Shown here piece after piece: positions 22,201 to 29,393 of a DNA stretch of 45,200 nt. A program made the position numbers and the translations under genes. Position 1 is the stretch's first letter; every line of letters starts with the position of its first letter. Origin of the DNA: Blakeslea trispora. Its lineage: Eukaryota > Mucoromycota > Mucoromycetes > Mucorales > Choanephoraceae. The notes under the pieces are model-generated. The model had not been told where the DNA came from. It was given only the letters and a program-made list of their open reading frames with translations, and ran no database searches. The stretch covers positions 1 through 45,200 of the forward strand of contig JAIWNE010000175.1 in NCBI GenBank assembly GCA_025331445.1, in the 5' to 3' direction.

Positions 22201-22736
22201 GAAATCAATGGTAAGGTTTCGTTGATTACTGGGAGTGCTTTATTAAGCAATCTTGTATCCAAGACAACTCGGATTAAACCAGTTTTGTTACCATTCAAGT
22301 CCTTTTTGGGAGTTACGGTGATAGGTAAGTTCCATTCTGAAGGTTCTGCTTCAGTGATAATACCAGAATCGTACCATTCATTAATGATTGCCATGACCTT
22401 GGGCTGATCAGAATAAGTGATAGGATACTGTTTCACATTGGCATAGTATCCTTCTGGAGTGGGTAGATACAATACACTTTCACGCAATTTGCAGAGAGAA
22501 TCAGGTTTGAGATTTTTGTTAGCGATGATATATGGTTCAAGCGCCTTAAAAAATGCATTCTGCTCTCTGTCGGAGCCATATGGAGTTACATTAGGCTCAT
22601 AAGGTTTATCTTCAATAGCATCATCAACCTTAGTTGTACTTTTGAATTTATAGGCTACATTTGTAAGAAAGATATTGAGTTTAGGAAGCAAATCGTACCC
22701 AATTATAACTTTTCTTTCATTCTCTAACTGGTCGTT
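19281..22736 (-). CDS. pol: Chromovirus pol: RT, RNase H, integrase, chromodomain
   Basis: A long open minus-strand frame; the last ~1136 codons are listed from a TTG at 22691, which is internal rather than a true start. RT: TIDLKSAFSQFPV (about 178-190) and catalytic FVDD (241-244). RNase H: IATDASNYAIG and FCDHKAL. Integrase: zinc finger HNKVGHYG...CTECQKH, then catalytic DLGGPL, SSDNGKEF and ANGISERL (D, D, E). GPY module: YEGPYTVV. Chromodomain near 985-1035: VEAIINYRGD, EYLVRWKNYSPEWDEW. The Ser/Arg-rich tail ends RTPSKL. The chromodomain would direct integration to histone-marked chromatin. It is translated as part of a gag-pol product, but a shift at about 22735-22745 separates it from the protease frame. 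Confidence 0.95.
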   Translation of the reverse strand, partial: NDQLENERKVIIGYDLLPKLNIFLTNVAYKFKSTTKVDDAIEDKPYEPNVTPYGSDREQNAFFKALEPYIIANKNLKPDSLCKLRESVLYLPTPEGYYANVKQYPITYSDQPKVMAIINEWYDSGIITEAEPSEWNLPITVTPKKDLNGNKTGLIRVVLDTRLLNKALPVINETLPLISDIYHAMAGAKVFTTIDLKSAFSQFPVNPEDRKKTSFTAPNGLKYMHVGSPFGVSTISQLFSRVMLTLFKDMPHVSVFVDDICIFSQSIEAHFLHVKEVLAILTGANLRVNFDKSHFAKAEVFLLGFSISEYGRRIDQRKLTNVMDWPRPTTSKQCAAFLGFVNYFRQHLPNVAKLMANLDALRSFDALNKKSKSVFTWTDVHEHDFKALKQILASDVLLSHPNHSHPFCIATDASNYAIGCCLYQEYNETTADGETKTITKYIGFFSRKLSKSEQNYSTTMRELLAIIYALKQFHKFIWNVHFTVFCDHKALSFAHNQTNANSMLMKWLDVFLDYDFSVVYRKGLDNILPDMLSRLFEPDNTDSCNKANTAINKRVLLAKNNFGISNTINEQKKKFKIKEDSRLEKDKKIPCVAKNNDKDIVSHKDDTIELSNEIKKSLLQTKKVFYIQSLQTIHSDYLNPPESEHQDLLEDAHNKVGHYGAEQMVKRLHQEGIHWPNLIKHCIDYVRKCTECQKHNIEKKGYHPARNLYSYVPGDHFAIDLGGPLNTTTYGSYNYFLVVICVCTRFCILRPLVDKKSGTVLRALIDIFSIFGPPSVLSSDNGKEFSNTLSADLAYALGYNHRFITPLHASANGISERLVKEVKLGLSKTTRGVGNDWSLHLNAVQLALNNRISKRLNSTPFSLMFARKMAEPYGFKKDHSNISKAKDRTLMSHEELMKRIDYMADIVFPAITAKTKAQIELEEAKFNSKHRLVEYQPDDHVMVRAHTKLGQLAPSYEGPYTVVRKTEGNSYVLRDETGAMMPRNYTSIELKLISKDEVIETDDEGNELKHFEVEAIINYRGDHRNREYLVRWKNYSPEWDEWITADNMNATDLLRTYWKKLGIPYKPKKSAKYTNSPSSAAVLKKNPPGSISQFISSLNSDENVQASDVSSFVPSSRSVNKRTSGTSDISPSSKRTRIATRSSSRRTPSKL

Positions 22737-23335
22737 ATATATATGATGTCGAACTTATGAGGAATTGTTTTCATAAGACCGTCATATTCTACAGACAAGA
22801 ACTCAGTAGTTTGTTGGCGTGGGACTTTTTTACCGTCTGCAACGTACAAATAACCTGGAATGTTTTCAAATGCGATATCATTCTTAATAGCAAAGTCTTT
22901 GCTAATTAATGAAACTTCAGCACCTGTATCTATAAGACAGTTGGTGTCGACATTGTTAATTGTAATGCAAGAAACTGGAGCATACGCTAAGTTTTTGGTT
23001 TCAAAAGGATTATCAATATCGCCAACCGTATTAGATCGCTTTTTGGTTGAGGAGTTTAAGGAAGAAACAAGAATACGTTTGTCATTCGATGAGGAATACT
23101 TTGAAATACTAAAGACTGATTTATTTTCAGAGTCATTATATGTACCATCAAGTAGACTTTGATCGTATTGAGCTAAGGCAGCAGCATATTCATCGATGCT
23201 TGAATCATCGTCATCAGAGGCATCAGAGGAGGGAGCAAGATCATTGTCAGTTGTTCTAGAAAAGAATACCTTTTTTTCAGTATTGTTTTCGGTTTTTTTG
23301 ACATTGTCTTTAATAGTGTTTACCTTTTTTTGGCC
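22735..23335 (-). pseudogene. Chromovirus protease region (out of frame with RT as read)
   Basis: Entered from gag by a -1 shift at an A7 run (about 23323-23329). The frame is open from there to about 22724. It has an acidic linker, then NCLIDTGAEVSLIS, where DTG (22930-22922) is the aspartic protease triad. The retropepsin terminal block (IIGYDLLPKL) lies in the next frame, so a 2-nt discrepancy sits in the (AT)n run at 22734-22745. This could be replication slippage, a sequencing error or, less likely, a recoding site. Confidence 0.85.
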
Positions 23336-24828
23336 ATGTATTCCTTACGAGGTACACATGTGTCAATGTGTTCCTTAGAGTATTTGTTTACTCGGCAAAA
23401 GGTACATAATCCATTGTCCCTGAGTTTTTTGCGTTGCTCTTGAGAGAGAGGCGTCTTCAGGTCCAAAAGGGAAATAAGGGCGTTAATGTCATTGACATTA
23501 GCTTTTGTATCCTTGCTGTTGCTGACATTAACTGAGGCAGGAACATCGGCAGCAAGTTTTCTTTTCTTATTCTCAGCATTGCTTAGATTCTGAGCTTCTT
23601 GTTCTTTGGTCTTAAGAAGAATTTCAGAAGACAAGTCGTTGAGCTCAACTTTATGTTTGTACATAATGCTTTCAAAATCTAAAAAGCTACTTGGAATGTA
23701 GTGCTCATTGTCAGCATATTTGCTGTCAGCAGTAGAACCAGTACCCTTACGCAAATTGCGTTTATAATTGTCATCTTTAAGGATTTCAATTACCTTATCC
23801 CTCAAAGGTTTGCCAAATAAGGTGTTCAGGAAATGAATGATAAAGATGCTACAGTCATCAACTCTTATCTTAGCGGCAGAAAGGTAGTTATTGAAACGAT
23901 CAAGATACTCAAGAAAGATTTCATCCCTACGCTGTCTAGCGTTCAACAATCGTTCACTGCGAATCAAGACATCTGTATTAGATGCGTTCCCAAATCTTTC
24001 TTTCATCAGATTCTTTACAGCCTCCCAAGTGATTTTCTTCTTTTGAATCTCAATGGGATTCTTAACATGGTGTCTATACCAGTTTAAGACGGCCGAATCG
24101 TCACTAAAGCAAGTGTGAAGATGAAAGTACCAGTGTTGACTGACATCCACACGCTTAACAAGATAAAGGCGTTCAAACTTTTGAATGAAGTCACTTACGG
24201 GATCTTCATCCAAAGGCTTTTGAGAAAGAGATGCTGAATTTCTCTCGAACAAGGGCTTGATCTTAAACTTTGGGAGGTCAGACTCAGAAATATCCAAACA
24301 GGATCCTTTGTCCGAACTCTTCTTGTTCAGAGCACGCAATTGCTTAACACGAGATTGATCCTCGAACTGGGCCTTTTTGATGCTATCAAGTAGCTCTATA
24401 TCAGAGGTAATGGCAGCTTTAAAGGTCTCAATACGCTTAGACAAGGCAGAAAGTCTGTGCTCGCTAAGCGCGTGTTCGTTGACATCATCAGGGATGGGCA
24501 ACCTCATGGCGGCATCAAGTTGGTTCTTGAAGAGCTCACAGGCAGCTACGTTCCCCTCGATTCTTTGGATGAGAGCGGCAATTTTACTTTGAATGCCCTT
24601 AGCTTCATCAGAGCTAAGAGTCTCTTCATGGCAAATGCCAGCGCGGTCTACGGTACTATCAATGTCCATAGCTTCAGCGCTGTGTTGGCCAAGTAAACCG
24701 TCATCTTCAGCGGACAACATACAGTCATCAAGAATAAATTCCTCAAGCACGGGAATGTCGCGACCAGGGGTAGTGACAGAACTGGATGAGTTGTTGTTGT
24801 TGTTGGAGGTATTGTCGGCAGAATTCAT
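23320..24828 (-). CDS. gag: Chromovirus gag (502 aa)
   Basis: ATG at 24828 lies only 10 nt inside the 5' LTR boundary, so the leader is almost absent. The N-terminus is Asn/Ser-rich. A central region holds the capsid-like block (VSDFIQKFERLYLV, WEAVKNLMKERFGNA, FLEYLDRFNNYL). The C-terminus has a zinc-finger-like C-x2-C...H-x3-C (CTFCRVNKYSKEHIDTC). The stop TAA at 23322-23320 follows AKKR at the A7 run. A full uninterrupted gag in an element with identical LTRs supports recent activity. Coats retrotransposon RNA in the cytoplasm (family knowledge). Confidence 0.92.
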   Translation of the reverse strand: MNSADNTSNNNNNSSSSVTTPGRDIPVLEEFILDDCMLSAEDDGLLGQHSAEAMDIDSTVDRAGICHEETLSSDEAKGIQSKIAALIQRIEGNVAACELFKNQLDAAMRLPIPDDVNEHALSEHRLSALSKRIETFKAAITSDIELLDSIKKAQFEDQSRVKQLRALNKKSSDKGSCLDISESDLPKFKIKPLFERNSASLSQKPLDEDPVSDFIQKFERLYLVKRVDVSQHWYFHLHTCFSDDSAVLNWYRHHVKNPIEIQKKKITWEAVKNLMKERFGNASNTDVLIRSERLLNARQRRDEIFLEYLDRFNNYLSAAKIRVDDCSIFIIHFLNTLFGKPLRDKVIEILKDDNYKRNLRKGTGSTADSKYADNEHYIPSSFLDFESIMYKHKVELNDLSSEILLKTKEQEAQNLSNAENKKRKLAADVPASVNVSNSKDTKANVNDINALISLLDLKTPLSQEQRKKLRDNGLCTFCRVNKYSKEHIDTCVPRKEYMAKKR

Positions 24829-24837
24829 TTAAAAAAA

Positions 24838-25108
24838 TGTGATATTTGACGTATGAATCAGTAAGTTGTAAAAAATGAGTCCCCTTGAATCCTTTATTAA
24901 AAGTAAGGGAAGATTCATAAGTCAAAAGTAAATTGGCTTATAATAAAAATCAATCTCTTTTAATTTAAATTCAGTACCAATAAAATACGTAGAATCATTT
25001 ATATGATTTCTACCTTCTAATATGATGTTAACATTGTATTAGAAGGTTTTAGTATTATAGGTGTAATCTAATTCGACTTGGCTATAGGATGCTTAGGGAA
25101 ATACCACA
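24838..25108 (-). repeat. Chromovirus 5' LTR (271 bp)
   Basis: Identical by eye to 18872-19142. In element orientation it is followed by TTTTTTTAAATGAATTC, with no TGG-starting tRNA primer-binding site before the gag ATG. Confidence 0.96.
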
Positions 25109-25513
25109 ATAATGAAATCTCTAGAATCATTGCTTGTTCTGTTAGATGCTGCTACCTTGGTATTATAAGGTCTATGCAACCATCCTGCTATCACATGTGT
25201 CATGTCATATAGCCATTTCAAGTATTGATGAGAAGAGAGTGAATGACTATAAATCTGATCATGCTTTCAATGTGTTAGCTAGGCACATTGAACGCTTTAT
25301 ATATCATATCATCGCTTTTTACCAATGCTTGTTAGATGTTTAATTTCAGGATTACCTCTGGTAATATCTGAAATAATTTTAAGTTTCCAACTTTGTGAAC
25401 ATTATTTGATTTATTGTTATTTTGACATTATCTGGCAAAATAACCTTTGGTAATGATTAATTGAATTTCCGATGATAAGTCGTTCTGGCTTCTGTATATG
25501 CCCAAATACGACA

Positions 25514-25663
25514 GTGGGAGCACTGGTCACAGTGCAAGAACGGATTGCCGATCAGAATACCCTCAGCGGAAATGTTCACACCCACCTTGACGATACACGT
25601 GGATGCTTCGGACACCGGTTGGGGAGTCAAATCGAAGATAATGGAAACGGCAGGTTACTGGAC
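25514..25663 (+). pseudogene. DIRS-B RNase H, first part
   Basis: Continues the RT frame after the GTGGG duplication: EHWSQCKNGLPIRIP, then TIHVDASDTGWGV (first catalytic Asp of RNase H), then ETAGYW. It is cut at 25664 by a 592-bp solo LTR. The ATG-started frame at 25472 in another phase is a shadow. Confidence 0.88.
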
Positions 25664-26255
25664 TGTTGTGAACATTTAGAATCTATATACTGATTACGAA
25701 ATAAATGATACAAAGTATTATTATACAGGCTATATCTGGACATAGAGTCTAGAATAGAACTAGAGTAACTGTAATAGATCAATGTCTACTTCATCTATCT
25801 ATCCTTTAGAGATCGATTCTAATATGATGCTAACTTGAGAGACAAATTGGATCATATATCAAGTAGACCAATTGGCTCTTGGGACTCAGGCCTGATCGAT
25901 GTGGATAAACTATTGATATCAGCTATACCGAATCAGAATTGATGTGACAATGAAAATGACAAGATGGTGCTAAAGAATTTATTAAAACAATTTTTTCTAT
26001 CTTACCATCTCAGATCAGCTATGACCTGAGAGCTGAGTAGACTGAATATCTGAGACATGGTCAATGATATAGTGTTCCGTATCCTCGATATTAAAATAGA
26101 TTTCCTGATCATCTCTAGATGATAGAATCAGCTTATCCGACCTAAAAGATATAAATACCTAGATAATCCATAGCTATAAACGACATCTGATTTTTCTTAA
26201 TAAACCTATACGAGTTCTAAAGGATTTCTCTGTTTCTACTCTGACACTCACAACA
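25664..26255. mobile_element. Solo LTR (592 bp) in DIRS-B RNase H
   Basis: Begins TGTTGTGAACATT and ends ACACTCACAACA, giving TGTTGTGA/TCACAACA inverted tips. Perfect TGGAC duplications lie at 25659-25663 and 26256-26260. Removing it yields GYWTTAEKECSINVREL in one frame. TATAAATA occurs near 26148. It belongs to a different family from the 426-bp LTRs. Confidence 0.93.
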
Positions 26256-26260
26256 TGGAC

Positions 26261-26903
26261 CACAGCAGAAAAAGAATGTTCAATCAATGTGAGGGAACTA
26301 AAGGAGATTAACTTTGCTCTGCTCTTACACGCAAAAGACATAAAAGACACCACCATCCAAGTATTCTCAGACAACAAGACAGCTCTGAAATATGTCACCA
26401 AAGCAGGAGGAACAGCGTCATACCATCTTCAACATTTGGCATTACAGATCCAGAAAATCACAAACAGGTTGAACCTCAATGTCATCTACTCCCACATCCC
26501 AGGAATTGAGAACATCCATGCAGACCGACTCAGTCATCGGCAGATCCCATTGTTCGAGAAGAAACTATCTACAAAATGGTTCCAAAAGATAGTCCGCCGT
26601 TGGGGCCCCTTAACGATCGACGCCTTTGCCAGCCGACAGAATGCACAGCCGAAGAAGTTTTGGAGTTGGCTACCAGATCCGGAAGCGATAGCAACCAACG
26701 CATTTTGCCAAACTTGGCCGAAGAAGGGACTCTACTTAAATCCTCCATGGAGGCTAATTTCGAAGGTGCTCAACTACTTCAAAGAACAGCAGACACAGGA
26801 AGCGGTGCTCATAACTCCCCTATGGACGACACAATTCTGGTACCTTATGGTTCTGAAAATGACGAGGTCGAAGCCACTCGTAATCAAACTAAACAAGACC
26901 TAG
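26261..26903 (+). pseudogene. DIRS-B RNase H end and methyltransferase-like domain
   Basis: Frame continues AEKECSINVRELKEINFALL (RNase H Glu), then VFSDNKTALKYV (Asp), then the RNase H end (HIPGIENIHADRLS with the conserved His/Asp). It is followed by IDAFASRQNAQPKKFWSW, KGLYLNPPWRLIS and AVLITPLWTTQFWY. The NPPW tetrad is the D/N-PP-Y/F/W motif of N6-adenine methyltransferases. A Dam-like domain here is a known feature of many DIRS elements. Substrate and activity are unknown. Stop near 26901. The upstream ATG at 26289 is internal to RNase H. Confidence 0.85.
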
Positions 26904-27312
26904 ACATTAGCCGCTTGGAAGCTATCCAAAGAGGCCATGAACAATGGTAACTGGAGTCGCAGACAACTGATTACCTCAGTCAAAGAATTCGAAAAAGAAC
27001 AACCCAAGCATATGATCTGAGTTGGAAGCGATAGACTGATTGGTGCTCTTCCAATGTTCCACCTTTAAATCCAATGGAATACAACAGCAAAAACTTTTTG
27101 GGTTTCTTTATGTCTTTACGACACCTTTCAATTCAACAACTTGGAGTACATCGTGCTGCAATCTCATCTGTATTTCGAGAAATTTGTCCAAATTCACCCC
27201 CTATTAGTAGCAACATTCTCATTCAAGACTACTTCAAGGCTAAACAGCAGAAAACGATTTCTCTTGCAAAGCCTCATCAGATAGAAACTTGGGATCTGAA
27301 TATATTCACCAA

Positions 27313-27607
27313 TGTTGCATACAACAGCCTCTTTCAGAGCAATAAAATAAAGTAAGATCAGATTAGGCTTATTGTCACCAGTCTATTTCTATATATGGAA
27401 TTCTCAGGCTGTTGCGTTCAAACGGTACAAACACTGGATACAATGTATCCAGGTTACAGGCAATGTATACAATGTGCTCAAGTTACTCAGTTATCATACC
27501 ATTATTTCCCATAGTATAAATAGAGACAGAAAACATATATCTGAATAAAACATCTTTCTTTTGGTCTGATTGACTTTTTTATTGTTATTAATAGTGAATA
27601 TATCACA
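27313..27607. mobile_element. Solo LTR (295 bp) in DIRS-B recombinase
   Basis: Begins TGTTGCATAC, ends ATATATCACA, with perfect ACCAA duplications (27308-27312 and 27608-27612). Excision gives FTNRLRC in frame. It carries GTATAAATAG near 27517 and AATAAAAC near 27545, a TATA/poly(A)-type pair. Confidence 0.92.
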
Positions 27608-27699
27608 ACCAATCGTCTTCGTTGCAAATATTCTGACAAAAGCCAATTGTCATTAGAACAACTACAACAAAAAACAATTGCTCTTTTGTGTATCGCAAC

Positions 27700-28125
27700 T
27701 GTTGTATACAGCCTACATTCTACTCCATCTGAGACATTATCTATATCTAAGCGGGTACCTAATTACACGACCCTTCATTATTCATAGCCAGATTGACACT
27801 TAGCTCAGTCTAAATAAAAGATCGGATCACACTTCATTTACATCAGGACACTTGGATCGAAACAATTGCGCCAATGGTAACCTTTGGTCAATGCGCAATA
27901 GGTATCAACCTTTATCCAAAGTACCCGATTAGCTATCATCAATTGCACTCAGTTTAAATAAGGATTGCTACTCAGTTATCATGAAAGTACAAATAGAAGG
28001 CACATATTTGAAATAAACGCAGATCAGATTCATATCTATCTTTTTGGCCGTTCAGGTTCTAATCACTTCTTTGTTTTCACACTTTACTCAATTTTATTGT
28101 GCCTGTTATATTCTCGGATATAACA
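27700..28125 (-). mobile_element. Solo LTR, 426-bp family, copy 3 (inverted)
   Basis: Begins TGTTGTATACAGCC, ends GATATAACA. Perfect GCAAC duplications lie at 27695-27699 and 28126-28130. Reverse complement of 16490-16915, same length, few differences. Excision restores CIATMWRPRSD in frame, the catalytic Arg box of the recombinase. Confidence 0.95.
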
Positions 28126-28681
28126 GCAACCATGTGGCGACCTAGATCAGACATTGGCACTTTACAAGCACGAGATGTTCACTTTAAATTTTCAGGGTAA
28201 AACTGCATAGAAGGTGTCACCCTCCATATCCGTGCCCCCAAAGAAGCACAAACCAAAAACACAGTATTAGATGCCCTCCAAGAGGAATGTATGTGCCCGG
28301 TGAATACTCTCAATCTGTTCATGAACCGCACCAGAGATTGTCGTCTTTCTTTACCAGAAGACAATACAGTTTTCTTAGCTTACATCTCGAATAGCGACCA
28401 GGTTCGATCCATGCAACCTACTACTGTGGCCAACATATTAAAGACCATGATGGCTGAAGCTGGTATTGATACAAATTTGTTCAAACCTCACTCGATCCGA
28501 TCAGCGTCAAGTACAAAAGCAGTACAGTTGGGTCACCGTATTGAAGATGTCAAGAAGCATGCAAATTGGAGTTTATCAGCTGATACATTCGAAAAATATT
28601 ACTTCAAGCCTGCCTATCAAGATAGAACTAGTAGCAAGATTATAACCTCTATTTTTTCTGATCCTACAAACACTACCACAT

Positions 28682-28730
28682 CTGAAGTCGAAATGGAGGC
28701 AACAAAGGTTGGATTAGGAACGACATCCAA
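28682..28730 (+). repeat. DIRS-B right inverted terminal repeat
   Basis: CTGAAGTCGAAATGGAGGCA... to ...CGACATCCAA, the inverted partner of 16161-16209. A diverged version closes DIRS-A near 1868-1910. It overlaps the coding end of the recombinase. Confidence 0.92.
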
Positions 28731-28984
28731 TCTCCCTGTTGCCGTAATGAAGACGAAAGATGTGGTACGTTCCTCCCGATGGTATCAACGCTTCTTCTAA
28801 ACACTTATCCCACCCGGCAACACATCTTTAGCCAGAAAAAATACATGACGGCTAGAAAGTTATAAAGATAGATAGAATTAGAGATTGTCAAATTTTATTA
28901 TTTAATTTAAAACTACGAATAAAAAAGCGCGACTCAGAGAGCTAGTACCACATCTTTCGTCTTCATTACGGCAACAGGGAGATT
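28729..28984. mobile_element. MITE with 40-bp perfect TIRs (256 bp)
   Basis: 28729-28768 (AATCTCCCTGTTGCCGTAAT...) is the perfect inverted repeat of 28945-28984. The interior, about 176 bp, is AT-rich and non-coding. The ends resemble those of transposon A (CAATCTGACAGTTGCCG...), with a shared GTTGCCG, GAAGAC and TGTGGTAC pattern, so it is probably a non-autonomous relative mobilised by the Plavaka/CACTA-like transposase. Its left tip shares two bases with the DIRS-B ITR. Confidence 0.85.
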
Positions 28985-29074
28985 TGTTATCTCCTTCTTC
29001 TCTTTTGGAATGCATTTTCCTTGAATATTAGCTGTTAAATCCGCGACATTGATTTTGCAAATTCGCGAATTTAA

Positions 29075-29393
29075 TGTGAAAATACGATACAAAATTATAA
29101 ATGACAGCTGAGATCAATTTCCTGATTGATCCAATCAAGCGAGTCCAGTACTTCCAAACTAGTCAGACATCAATAACAATAACCATTATTATAACCAAAG
29201 CGAGTCCTAAAGACTTACTCATCAACTACTATATCTACTCTCAGTTTAAATACTCGGATAAACCAATCTCAAATCATTTTGTATAAATAACCATTGTAAT
29301 TTTACTAGATAGCAAATCATCTCTCTTTATCAGAATAAAAGAATTATCAAAGTACTCACTTGTCTTTTGTTCTGTATACTCCTATTTTCTACA
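29075..29393. mobile_element. Probable solo LTR (about 319 bp) at the left edge of the palindrome
   Basis: Begins TGTGAAAATACG and ends CCTATTTTCTACA, which are imperfect inverted tips. GTATAAATAAC lies near 29282 and AATAAAAG near 29334. The flanks TTTAA and GCTTT do not match, so there is no target duplication. The right end coincides exactly with the end of the left palindrome arm. This fits an LTR used as a rearrangement junction. Boundaries on the left are inferred. Confidence 0.5.

Larger units (their letters stand above)
18872..25108 (-). mobile_element. Full-length Ty3 chromovirus (6.24 kb)
   Basis: 271-bp LTRs (18872-19142 and 24838-25108) read as identical base for base. Perfect ATAAT duplications flank them (18867-18871 and 25109-25113). 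Minus-strand order is gag, protease, RT, RNase H, integrase with a C-terminal chromodomain. That order and the chromodomain place it in the chromovirus branch of Ty3/gypsy. In element orientation the polypurine stretch GGTGGGGGA lies next to the 3' LTR (complement of 19145-19155). Identical LTRs imply a recent insertion. Another LTR of this family is the split solo LTR at 2720-8085. Confidence 0.97.
18394..25513. mobile_element. LTR-like insertion (about 878 bp net) split by the chromovirus
   Basis: Begins TGTGATATTTGC and ends AAATACGACA. Perfect GTGGG duplications lie at 18389-18393 and 25514-25518. Removing it joins DLLWW to EHWSQCKNG in frame. Its two halves are 18394-18871 and 25114-25513, separated by the chromovirus and its ATAAT duplication. 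I see no credible coding region in the 878 bp, so it is best read as a long solo LTR. The frame that appears to run through 18400-18628 is not coding. Confidence 0.82.
26904..28681 (+). pseudogene. DIRS-B tyrosine recombinase, split by two LTRs
   Basis: The N-terminal region (about 26920-27312) is shifted and contains stops near 26948 and 27033, then NFLGFFMSLRHLSIQQLGVH and WDLNIFTN. After the LTR 27313-27607 it continues RLRCKYSDKSQ to TIALLCIAT. After the LTR 27700-28125 it continues MWRPRSDIG (catalytic Arg I), then a TAA at 28197-28199. Then come KPHSIRSAS (His-x-x-Arg), KKHANWS (His) and FEKYYFKP (Tyr nucleophile) at about 28480-28610. All catalytic residues are present. The domain ends in the right ITR. 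Confidence 0.88.
16161..28730 (+). mobile_element. DIRS-like retroelement B, with nested insertions
   Basis: Bounded by 49-bp inverted terminal repeats (16161-16209 and 28682-28730). Order on the plus strand is gag-like, RT, RNase H, methyltransferase-like, tyrosine recombinase, which is the DIRS order. Five insertions with perfect TSDs sit inside: 16490-16915, 18394-25513, 25664-26255, 27313-27607 and 27700-28125. Subtracting them and one TSD copy each leaves roughly 3.7-4 kb, a normal DIRS size. In-frame stops (TAG 16287, TGA 17430, TAG 17778, TAG 17985, TAA 28197) and a homopolymer shift in gag make it defective. Confidence 0.92.

Noticed and set aside
1..28730. Repeat-induced point mutation as the cause of the stops
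   Set aside because: Some stops fit G-to-A at Trp codons (165, 4501, 17430), but others need transversions or are unclear (17778, 17985), and the nearly identical palindrome arms are not visibly mutated. No consistent signature by eye.
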